5,914 bases of DNA from Opitutaceae bacterium (GTDB lineage Bacteria; Verrucomicrobiota; Verrucomicrobiae; Opitutales; Opitutaceae), in the NCBI GenBank assembly GCA_031266495.1, contig JAISAX010000287.1, positions 1 to 5,914 of the forward strand. The letters run 5' to 3'. Under the pieces are notes generated by a model. That model worked only from the letters and a program-made list of their open reading frames with translations, was not told where the DNA came from and searched no databases. Made by a program: the position numbers and the translations under genes. Positions within the stretch are counted from its first letter, which is position 1, and each line of letters opens with the position of its first letter. Below, piece after piece: positions 1 through 5,829 of the stretch.

Positions 1-89
1 TGGCCCACCACCCATGACCCCCCCCGCGCACCGTCCCCCGCAATTCCCCGGCTGCACACACCCACCCCCCCCCCCCCCCCCCCCCCCCG
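1..89. other. Low-quality, C-rich contig end
   Basis: The first 63 bases are C-rich, and positions 65-88 are an uninterrupted run of 24 C. Normal high-GC coding sequence begins at about position 89. The reading frame of the downstream gene stays open through this run, but a run of C in any frame reads as proline, so openness is not evidence of coding. The right end of the window has the same character, which suggests read or assembly deterioration at contig ends. It could instead be a real poly-proline tract of uncertain length. Base calls here should not be trusted. Confidence 0.7.
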
Positions 90-640
90 GGGAGCCGGCC
101 ACCGAAGCCACGCCCGCAGTCCTCGCTGCAGCCGAAGGCGAAGCCACTACTCCGGCCCCCGCTCCCTCTGCTGCTCCGGCGGAAAGCGCGCCGCCGGAAC
201 CCGCGCCCCCCGTCCTTTCCGCGGAGGATCAGGCAAAGATCAACCGCATGCAGATGGACCTGCGCTGGCTGGTAGGCGAAGGCTACGTCACGGAATTCCG
301 CGACGGCCGGCTGTTCGCGCAGCCCCCGATGGTCGAGGCGCGCAAGAAGAAGATCGAAGGCGGCGAGCACGATCCGGAAAACTTTCCGGAAACACCGGCC
401 CCGCCCCCGCCGTCCGCGTCCTCATCCGCAACCCGGCAAGAATCGCCGCCTCCCGCCGCCAGCGCGGAACCGGAATCCGCGGAGCCGTCCGAAGCGCCCC
501 CGCCGCCGGAAACGCCTGCCGACACCGACACCGCGACCGCGGAACCTGCGGCGGCAGCGACCGCCGCACCTGTGCCCGACACCGCTACCGAAGCGGCCCC
601 GGAAGCGGAGGAGACCAGCAAACCCGCGGATGGATCATAA
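2..640 (+). CDS. Pro/Ala/Glu-rich hypothetical protein, 5' partial
   Basis: The frame is open from the left edge to a TAA at 638-640. An ATG exists at 14, but it lies in unreliable C-rich sequence before the C24 run, so the true start is probably outside the window. Reliable sequence starts near 90. Numbering from the ATG at 14 (208 aa), residues 26-69 are Pro/Ala/Glu-rich. Residues 70-127 form a compact non-repetitive core (about 221-394) containing DLRWLVGEGYVTEFRDGRLF, then a basic RKKK patch and the segment HDPENFPE. Residues 128-208 are again a Pro/Ala/Glu/Thr tail that should be disordered. No signal peptide or membrane segment is visible in the part present. The core has the shape of a small helix plus beta-hairpin, as in the wing of a winged-helix domain, but no DNA-binding function is shown. 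From memory, similar cores occur in Verrucomicrobia hypothetical proteins. The gene is convergent with the antiporter gene. Function unknown. Confidence 0.72.
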   Translation, partial: GPPPMTPPAHRPPQFPGCTHPPPPPPPPPGEPATEATPAVLAAAEGEATTPAPAPSAAPAESAPPEPAPPVLSAEDQAKINRMQMDLRWLVGEGYVTEFRDGRLFAQPPMVEARKKKIEGGEHDPENFPETPAPPPPSASSSATRQESPPPAASAEPESAEPSEAPPPPETPADTDTATAEPAAAATAAPVPDTATEAAPEAEETSKPADGS

Positions 641-714
641 CTCAAAGAGGAGTCAACGCAGCGAAGGACAGAAGGACGCCAGCAGCCCCGCTACGCGGAG
701 CATTTTGCAAGGAT

Positions 715-732
715 GGCCCGCTCCGGCGGGCC
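715..732 (+). terminator. GC hairpin with UCCG tetraloop, possible terminator
   Basis: GGCCCGC at 715-721 pairs perfectly with GCGGGCC at 726-732 around the four-base loop TCCG. In plus-strand RNA this is a C(UCCG)G loop, the very stable UNCG tetraloop class. It lies 75 bp after the stop of the upstream plus-strand gene, between two convergent genes, where a terminator is expected. No T run follows the stem on either strand, so it is not a canonical intrinsic terminator. It may act with Rho or only protect a 3' end. Confidence 0.4.
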
Positions 733-738
733 GCTGAC

Positions 739-800
739 GACCTTCGGCCTTCCGACTTTTGACCTTAGACCTTCCGGCTTCCGACCTTCGACCTTCGACT
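739..800. repeat. Degenerate GACCTTC heptamer array
   Basis: About nine units related to GACCTTC lie almost head to tail. Exact copies are at 739-745, 768-774, 783-789 and 790-796. Variants are GGCCTTC (746-752), GACTTTT (754-760), GACCTTA (761-767), a six-base GGCTTC (776-781) and a final GACT. Single extra C bases at 753, 775 and 782 break strict phase. On the minus strand the unit reads GAAGGTC, and two GAAGGAC copies at 663-669 and 671-677 may be distant relatives. The array ends just past the antiporter stop codon. It is non-coding in the frames of both neighbouring genes. The shape resembles intergenic heptanucleotide repeats known from other bacteria, such as cyanobacterial STRR sequences; role unknown. 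Confidence 0.75.
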
Positions 801-804
801 GATC

Positions 805-2466
805 CTAAAAGTGACCGATATTCGCGCCCGACAGCGCCGCCTCCCGCATATCGACATCCTTGACGAGAGCATCGAGCGTCTGGTCGTTGATCTGGCGGGC
901 TTGATAAAGGCTGTTGAGCCTGGCTCTCTCCGCGCGCACGGCCGACAGGCGCAACTGCTTCTCGATCCCGAAAGCATGCCGGGCCGGTTCGCTCGCGCTT
1001 TCGTCATCGTCGAGCATGGCGAGTTTTTGTTGGAAAGACGCGATGATCCGCTCGCACAAATCCGACCGCAGGGACGCGTCGGACATCTGTCCGGGAGAAA
1101 ATTTTTCCCTTTCGCGTTCGATCTCCCGGATCGCCGCCTCGATCGCCAGGCGACGCGCCATGCGCTCCTCGATCGCCGCCGCGCTCATGGGCGGCATTTG
1201 CAGATTTTTTAACAGAAAAGGCAGCCCGAAACTGGCCCCGAACAACGACACGAGGATCACGCCCGTCGCCAGAAAAAGCATGAGATTGCGCGCGGGGAAA
1301 GGCAGACCATCCGGCATGAACAACGGCAGCGAAAGCACCCCGGCGAGCGTCACTGCCCCGCGCACCCCGGCGAGCGAAGTCGCCGCGACCAGCCGCCAGT
1401 CCATGGCAGGCGGCAGCTTTTTTCTTTTCAGCGCGGCGCGGAGCAACGCCAGCTTGAGCGAACACCACACCCACAAAAACCGCAGGACGCCCAGCGCCGC
1501 GCCGATCGCCAGCACATACCAGAGCAACACCCACGGCGAGCGCACCCCGGCCTCGACCGCATCCTGCCGCGCCATATCGAGGATGCCGGGCAATTGCAGC
1601 CCGAGAAGCAGAAAAATGATGCCATTGAACGACATTTCCAGCATGCCCCAGATGGCGGCGCTCTGGATGCGCGTTTCCAGCGAACAGTCTCGCGTGAAGG
1701 TCGTGTAGTTCATCGTGATGCCGGCGGCGACGGCGGCGAGGATGCCCGACCACCCGAGATGCTCCGCGAGCATGTAGGCCGCGAACGGCAGCAGCAGAGT
1801 CAGGATGATATGCGTGCCGGCCGATTCGCCGCGCCAGCGCGCGATGCGATGACGCCCCCAGCCCACCGCAAAAGCGAGAACGACGCCGGTCAGCAGCCCG
1901 CCCGCCGCGATGAAGACAAAACTCGTGGCGGCCGCTTTCAGTGAAAACGTGCCGGTGAGCGCGGCCGCCAGCGCAAACTTGAAGGCGACCAGACCGGACG
2001 CGTCATTGAGCAGCGACTCGCCCTGGAGGATGTGCATGAGCCGCGGCGGCACGCGCACCCGACCGGTGATGGCCGACACCGCCACCGCATCCGTGGGCGA
2101 AAGCACCGCGGCCAGCGCGAAAGCCGCGGGCAACGAGATCGCCGGGATCAGCCAGTTGATAAAATACCCGGCGCCGGCCACGGTGAAAAACACCAGGCCG
2201 AACGCCAGCATGAGCACGCCGTTGCGTTCGCGGAAAAGCTCGCGCTTGGGGATGCGCCACCCGTCGGAAAACAACAACGGCGGGATGAAGAGCAGCAGAA
2301 ACAGCCCGGGGTCGAGCGAGACATGAATCCCGTAATGCGGCAGGGCGGCCAGCCCCGCCCCCACGCCGACCTGCACAAGCGGCAACGGCAGGGGAATGAA
2401 ACGCACGAGCACGTTTGAAATCCCCACCATGAACAGAAACAACAAAACCAGAAAAACGATTTCCAT
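805..2466 (-). CDS. CPA1-family Na+/H+ antiporter, YjcE-like
   Basis: This 553-aa inner-membrane protein should exchange Na+ (or another monovalent cation) for H+, helping control pH and salt. The N-terminal ~420 residues are a series of hydrophobic helices beginning MEIVFLVLLFLFMVG. Landmarks are the FIPPLLFSDGW segment (60-70), SPTDAVAV (123-130), the LLNDASG segment with the Asn-Asp pair at 154-155, AEHLGWSGILAAVAAG (234-249), and AGVRGAVTLAG with its conserved Arg (366-376). The Asn-Asp pair is typical of electroneutral CPA1 exchangers. Residues ~425-553 form a charged, helical cytoplasmic tail. Length and sequence match, from memory, E. coli YjcE and the bacterial CPA1 family. I chose ATG 2466 because it begins the first membrane helix as in homologues. 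The frame continues to GTG 2586, but those 40 residues come from repeat sequence and are not membrane-like. The RBS is weak (GGA about 11 nt upstream). The stop is TAG at 805-807. It lies 106 bp after rapA on the same strand. The ion specificity is inferred. Confidence 0.93.
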   Translation of the reverse strand: MEIVFLVLLFLFMVGISNVLVRFIPLPLPLVQVGVGAGLAALPHYGIHVSLDPGLFLLLFIPPLLFSDGWRIPKRELFRERNGVLMLAFGLVFFTVAGAGYFINWLIPAISLPAAFALAAVLSPTDAVAVSAITGRVRVPPRLMHILQGESLLNDASGLVAFKFALAAALTGTFSLKAAATSFVFIAAGGLLTGVVLAFAVGWGRHRIARWRGESAGTHIILTLLLPFAAYMLAEHLGWSGILAAVAAGITMNYTTFTRDCSLETRIQSAAIWGMLEMSFNGIIFLLLGLQLPGILDMARQDAVEAGVRSPWVLLWYVLAIGAALGVLRFLWVWCSLKLALLRAALKRKKLPPAMDWRLVAATSLAGVRGAVTLAGVLSLPLFMPDGLPFPARNLMLFLATGVILVSLFGASFGLPFLLKNLQMPPMSAAAIEERMARRLAIEAAIREIEREREKFSPGQMSDASLRSDLCERIIASFQQKLAMLDDDESASEPARHAFGIEKQLRLSAVRAERARLNSLYQARQINDQTLDALVKDVDMREAALSGANIGHF

Positions 2467-2572
2467 CGGAACCGGATTCCGTTCTTCCGGCCGGATCACG
2501 TCAATCCCGGTCGATCCCCATCGATCCCCGTCGCCACCCGTCGCCACCTGTCGAAAGCGAAGCCGCTCCGGC
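2467..2572 (-). other. rapA-antiporter intergenic gap
   Basis: This is the 106-bp gap between the rapA stop (TGA, 2573-2575) and the antiporter ATG. Read on the minus strand it holds, in order, a weak hairpin (AGCG/CGCT stem, GCTT loop, then TTTCG), a 10-bp tandem array, a perfect palindrome TCCGGCCGGA (2486-2495), and a small inverted GGAA/TTCC pair just before the ATG. I see no convincing -35/-10 promoter and no strong Shine-Dalgarno sequence. Read-through from rapA is therefore plausible, and the palindrome could be an operator, but nothing here proves either. Confidence 0.45.
2501..2550. repeat. Degenerate 10-bp tandem array
   Basis: Five 10-base units are in exact phase: TCAATCCCGG, TCGATCCCCA, TCGATCCCCG, TCGCCACCCG and TCGCCACCTG. 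The consensus is roughly TCGnnnCCnG, and adjacent units differ by one to four bases. A sixth position starts TCG but then diverges. The array is entirely between the rapA stop and the antiporter start. The ten-base period is close to one DNA helical turn, so each unit presents the same face. Whether that matters is unknown; stepwise slippage duplication is the simplest origin. Confidence 0.7.
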
Positions 2573-5500
2573 TCACGCCCTCCCACCCGGCGCTTCCACG
2601 ATCAGGCGGATCGCATCAAGGCGCAGCCGTGCCTGGTCGATCGCCGCTCGGGTGTTGACGATCTGTTCGGTGGCGAGCCCGATCTCTTCGGGACGCACGT
2701 TGTCGTTGAGTTTTTGCAGATCGAGGAGGCGCTGCCGTCCGGCGACGAGCGCCGTCTCGGCCCGGACAGCGGCGTCGGCCTTCAGGTCGAGGATGCGCGC
2801 CTCGGCGCGCGCCGTGGCCGCGGAAACCAGATTGCGGAGAAGCGCGGCATTGAAGCCGGGACGTTCGAGAAAACGCTGGATCGTGCCATCGGTAATCTCG
2901 TCGGCGATGGACGCGGCATCGCGCTCGCCGGTCAGGTCGCGACCGCGGACGTCAACGAGCACGCGAACCGGCGTCGGCGCGAGAAACCGGTCCACCTGCC
3001 AGCGCGAATCGGCCACGGCCTCCAGCACGAAAATCGCCTCCAGCAACAACGCCGGAGTATCCGACCGGATGATACCGAAGCTCGCGCTGCCGGCCGGGGA
3101 GCGGGCGAGCAGATCGACGGCATCCTGCACCAGAGGATGATCGGCCGAGAGGAAGCGGATATCCTCGCGGGCGATGGCGCGCTCGCGGCTGAAGGTGGCG
3201 AGCATGCCCTCGCGCGGGATCGACGGGAACGCCTCGACGTACGCGTGGGCCGGATCGAGAAACACGTCACCGCACTCGTCCTCCTTCACGCGCACGCCGA
3301 AGTGGTCGAGCAGCGCGAGCAGGAAACGGCGCAGGAACGGATCGGTATCTTCCGCCCGGATACGCTCGATGACGCGGGCGGCGACGCCGGCGTCGAAGGA
3401 ATTGAGTTCGAGCAGGCGGTCGCGGCCTTGTTTCAGTTTTTGCGAGAGCGCCTTGTGAAAGGCCGCGGTGTCGGCGACGAGGCTTTCGAGCGCGGCGCGG
3501 CCTGCGGCGTCGGCGGCGTTCGTGTGGGCGGCGCGAGCGGCGGCCTGCACGAGCGCGAGCAGGCGGTCGCGGAAACGTCGCCGGTATTCGTCCCCGCCGT
3601 GGAGCGAGGTCTCGAAGGCGTCGAGGCCGCGGTGATACCACTCGACCACGCATTCCTCCGCGCTGCCGGCGACGTATGGCACGTGGATGCGGATGGTCTG
3701 CGTCTGGCCGATGCGGTCGAGACGCCCGATGCGTTGCTCAAGCAGGCCAGGGTTGAGCGGCAGGTCGAAAAGGACGAGATGGTGGGCGAACTGGAAATTG
3801 CGCCCCTCGCTGCCGATCTCGGAACAGATGAGCAGTTGCGCGCCGTCGGGCTCGGCAAACCAGGCGGCGTTGCGGTCGCGCTGGACGAGCGGCAGTTCTT
3901 CGTGAAAGAGGCCGGTCTTGATGGCGGCCTTTTCCTGGAGCGCGGCGTCGATGGCGACGGCCTTGCGTCGGGATTTGCAGATGAGGAGCACCTTTGCAGG
4001 ACGGTGTTTTTTGAGAAACGTCGCCAGCCAGTCGATACGCGGGTCGCCGCGAAACGAATACCGGATACCGGCATCGGCGCCGGTTTCTTCGGCGAGGATT
4101 TCGCGGGCGATCCGCGCTCTCCCGTCCCACGCCCCCCCCCCCGCCCCGTCCCACGTCCCGTCCGGCGTCCCATCCCCCGCCCCGTCCCACGCAGCAGCCA
4201 ACGCCAGCGGCGCGGGGCAAAACTTGCGTTTCGGGAAACCGCTCATCGCGGCGCGGGTGTTGCGAAACATCACGCGGCCGGTGCCGTGCTGGTCGAGCAG
4301 GTTTTTGAGGAGCGCCTCGCGCGCGCCGGGCTGGCCCGCGGCCAGCGCGTCGAGGTGCGCGCCGAGTTTTTGGAGATCGCGGGTGAAGATTTTTTTGAGC
4401 GCGGCGTGGTCTTTTGTCGTCAGCGGTTTCCCGTCGATGATCTTGCCTGCGATGCCGGCGACCGCACAAAAAGTTTCCGACTCCTGCAAAAACCGTTCGT
4501 AATCGGCATAGCGGTGCGGATCGAGCAGGCGCAACCGCGCAAAATGACCGGCGACGCCAAGCTGCGTGGGCGTGGCCGTGAGGAGGAGCAGGCCGGGCGT
4601 GCGCTGCGCCAGTTGCTCGACGAGAGCGTAGCCGGAGCCGGCCGGGAGGCCGGCGTCGGGCGACCATTCGAGATGGTGGGCCTCGTCCACGACCACGATA
4701 TCCCAGCCGGCGGCCACGGCCTGGTCACGGCGGCGTTCGTTGGCGGCGTCGGCGAGAAAATCGAGGCTGCACAACACGAGCTGGCTGGCGTTGAAAGGAT
4801 TTTGCTCCAATCCCGACCCCGAATCCGAATCCGAACCCGAATCCGAACCCGGATCCGGATCGCTCTGTTCGCAGGCGAGGCAGCGCGCCTCGTCGTAGAT
4901 GCTGAACCAGAGATTGAACCGGCGCAGCAGCTCGACGAACCACTGGTGCGTGAGCGATTCGGGCACGAGGACGAGCACGCGGCTCGCGCGACCGGTGGCG
5001 AGCAGGCGTTGCAGGATGAGACACGCCTCGATGGTCTTGCCCAGCCCCACCTCGTCGGCCAGCAGCACGCGGGGCATCTGCCGCGAGGCGACTTCGTGCA
5101 GGATGTACATCTGGTGCGGGATGAGTTCGAGCCGCCCGCCCAGAAAGCCGCGCACCTCCGACTGACGGAACCGGTGCTGCGCCTGCAATGCACAAAAACG
5201 CAAGTCGAACACCTCGACGGGGTCGGTCTGCCCGGCCAGCAAGCGCTCGGAGGGCGACGTCACGCCAATGACATCGGAAAGGGCATCCTCGCGCACGCGG
5301 CGTCCGTCCATGCCCACATAAACCAGCACGCCCGCGCCTGCATCCGCGCCCGTCACGTCGCTGGCGGTGACAGCGGAGCTCCCCTGCCCTGCTGCCCTCG
5401 CGCCGCCATCAACCCCGGCCCCGGCCTCGACCTCGACCGAGGCGACCACCAACCGGACGCCGTCGCGTGTGGTGATCGAGTCGCCGGCCCGGAATTGCAC

Positions 5501-5719
5501 CCGGCGGAGCACGGGAGTGCCGAGCGCGTAAAGGCGCTGTTCACCGGTGGCGGGGAACCCGATCCCGATGCGCGACTGCGCGCGATCCACGCTCACGACA
5601 ATCCCGAGCCCGAGTTCGGGTTCGCGCTCGCTCATGCACCGCTGACCGATGCGGCCAACCTGTTCGACGATGTTTTCCGACATCCCTCCATGAGGCCGGA
5701 AGAGCGCGGCAGCCGGCAA
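2573..5719 (-). CDS. rapA: RapA-type SNF2 ATPase, RNA polymerase recycling factor
   Basis: RapA (HepA) is a Swi2/Snf2 ATPase that binds RNA polymerase and recycles it after transcription, most visibly at high salt. This 1048-aa protein aligns end to end, from memory, with the 968-aa E. coli protein. It has the Tudor-like N-terminal region (IGQRCMSEREPELGLG at 24-39, FPATGEQRLYA at 55-65), motif I ADEVGLGKT (221-229), Ia LVPESLTHQW (251-260), motif II DEAH (345-348), motif III TATP (381-384), motif IV KVLLICKS (576-583), motif V CSEIGSEGRNFQF (632-644) and motif VI EQRIGRLDRIGQ (661-672). The RapA-specific C-terminal half follows (RFLAPTPVRVLVD at 911-923, RLDAIRLIVE at 1033-1042). All catalytic motifs look intact. 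Extra length comes from low-complexity insertions near 97-130, 287-303 and 511-533. I chose the TTG start at 5719 for its AGAAGGAG seven bases upstream. An ATG at 5683 (residue 13) is nearer the usual RapA start, but its GGAGG is too close. No TTA, CTA or TCA codons occur, showing strong GC codon bias. Confidence 0.95.
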   Translation of the reverse strand: MPAAALFRPHGGMSENIVEQVGRIGQRCMSEREPELGLGIVVSVDRAQSRIGIGFPATGEQRLYALGTPVLRRVQFRAGDSITTRDGVRLVVASVEVEAGAGVDGGARAAGQGSSAVTASDVTGADAGAGVLVYVGMDGRRVREDALSDVIGVTSPSERLLAGQTDPVEVFDLRFCALQAQHRFRQSEVRGFLGGRLELIPHQMYILHEVASRQMPRVLLADEVGLGKTIEACLILQRLLATGRASRVLVLVPESLTHQWFVELLRRFNLWFSIYDEARCLACEQSDPDPGSDSGSDSDSGSGLEQNPFNASQLVLCSLDFLADAANERRRDQAVAAGWDIVVVDEAHHLEWSPDAGLPAGSGYALVEQLAQRTPGLLLLTATPTQLGVAGHFARLRLLDPHRYADYERFLQESETFCAVAGIAGKIIDGKPLTTKDHAALKKIFTRDLQKLGAHLDALAAGQPGAREALLKNLLDQHGTGRVMFRNTRAAMSGFPKRKFCPAPLALAAAWDGAGDGTPDGTWDGAGGGAWDGRARIAREILAEETGADAGIRYSFRGDPRIDWLATFLKKHRPAKVLLICKSRRKAVAIDAALQEKAAIKTGLFHEELPLVQRDRNAAWFAEPDGAQLLICSEIGSEGRNFQFAHHLVLFDLPLNPGLLEQRIGRLDRIGQTQTIRIHVPYVAGSAEECVVEWYHRGLDAFETSLHGGDEYRRRFRDRLLALVQAAARAAHTNAADAAGRAALESLVADTAAFHKALSQKLKQGRDRLLELNSFDAGVAARVIERIRAEDTDPFLRRFLLALLDHFGVRVKEDECGDVFLDPAHAYVEAFPSIPREGMLATFSRERAIAREDIRFLSADHPLVQDAVDLLARSPAGSASFGIIRSDTPALLLEAIFVLEAVADSRWQVDRFLAPTPVRVLVDVRGRDLTGERDAASIADEITDGTIQRFLERPGFNAALLRNLVSAATARAEARILDLKADAAVRAETALVAGRQRLLDLQKLNDNVRPEEIGLATEQIVNTRAAIDQARLRLDAIRLIVEAPGGRA
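4121..4191 (-). repeat. In-frame WDG-type repeat with G11 run in rapA
   Basis: An 18-bp sequence is perfectly repeated at 4138-4155 and 4174-4191, with a 36-bp period (12 codons), plus an 11-bp partial copy at 4121-4131. The coding strand reads as Trp-Asp-Gly and Gly/Ala-rich units over RapA residues 511-533. Positions 4132-4142 are a run of 11 C (G11 on the coding strand). The repeat sits between FPKRKFCPAPLALAAA and RARIAREILAEE, in the linker between the two RecA-like lobes. E. coli RapA, as I recall it, has no such repeat there. The gene stays in frame across it here. Confidence 0.8.
4813..4860 (-). repeat. In-frame hexanucleotide Ser/Asp/Gly repeat in rapA
   Basis: Eight consecutive hexamers of the form CCGRAY fill this stretch: CCGACC, CCGAAT twice, CCGAAC, CCGAAT, CCGAAC and CCGGAT twice. 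On the coding strand each unit is two codons, giving an acidic DPDPGSDSGSDSDSGSG segment at RapA residues 287-303. It lies between motif Ia and motif II of the first RecA-like lobe, just before NPFNASQLVLCSLDF. The E. coli protein has only a short loop at that point. Because the unit is six bases, gain or loss of copies keeps the frame. Confidence 0.85.
5330..5431 (-). other. Ala/Gly-rich insertion in RapA N-terminal region
   Basis: RapA residues ~97-130 are Ala/Gly/Asp/Ser-rich and interrupt the second Tudor-like part, between VVASVEVEAG and VLVYVGMDGRR. From memory, the E. coli protein passes directly from the matching strand to 'LLTYIGT', so about 25-30 residues look inserted. The DNA is imperfectly repetitive (for example tandem TCGACC near 5425-5440) but has no regular unit. 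It is most likely a flexible surface loop. Confidence 0.6.
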
Positions 5720-5721
5720 GT

Positions 5722-5818
5722 TCGTTCTCCTTCTCTTTCTCCGGTTTGTGCTTCGGCGCGCCTTGCGAGTGCCGAAGCAGGAGAACGATCCGGAGAAAGA
5801 GAATGAGCAAGAGAACGA
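5722..5818. repeat. Long interrupted inverted repeat upstream of rapA
   Basis: Three nested arm pairs share one centre. TCGTTCTC at 5722-5729 pairs with GAGAACGA at 5811-5818. TTCTCTTTCTCCGG at 5731-5744 pairs perfectly with CCGGAGAAAGAGAA at 5790-5803. TGCTTCGGC at 5749-5757 pairs with GCCGAAGCA at 5771-5779. That gives 31 matched pairs with a 13-base loop at 5758-5770. No T run follows the stem on either strand, so it is not an ordinary intrinsic terminator. The left arm contains the complement of the rapA Shine-Dalgarno sequence. Closeness to the degraded contig end means an assembly artefact cannot be excluded. Confidence 0.7.
5727..5734 (-). promoter_or_regulatory. Shine-Dalgarno site for rapA
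   Basis: On the minus strand AGAAGGAG is followed by the seven-base spacer AACGAAC and then TTG at 5719-5717. Strength and spacing are near ideal, and this decides the TTG start. The site lies in the left arms of the inverted repeat at 5722-5818 and would be base-paired if the rapA mRNA begins upstream of the whole structure. Confidence 0.65.
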
Positions 5819-5829
5819 GAACGGTTCCG

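Noticed and set aside
283..645. Minus-strand open frames opposite the left-hand gene
   Set aside because: They are Ala/Gly/Ser-rich shadows of the Pro/Ala/Glu-rich coding strand, without an RBS or domain.
739..800. Heptamer array considered as a CRISPR array
   Set aside because: The units are 7 bp with no spacers and no cas genes nearby. It is a simple tandem repeat.
1004..1753. Alternative frame inside the antiporter gene
   Set aside because: It is a Gly/Ala/Arg/His-rich frame lying entirely within the well-supported antiporter sequence, so a composition shadow.
2467..2586. 40-residue N-terminal extension of the antiporter from GTG 2586
   Set aside because: The extension is encoded by the 10-bp repeat array and overlaps the end of rapA. 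It is charged and Gly-rich, and homologues begin at the first membrane helix, so ATG 2466 is preferred.
2396..5806. 1136-codon open frame on the plus strand opposite rapA
   Set aside because: It is codon-aligned antisense to rapA, so it stays open simply because rapA uses no TTA, CTA or TCA codons. It has no recognisable domain and is Arg/Glu/Gly-rich, as expected for a shadow of a GC-rich gene.
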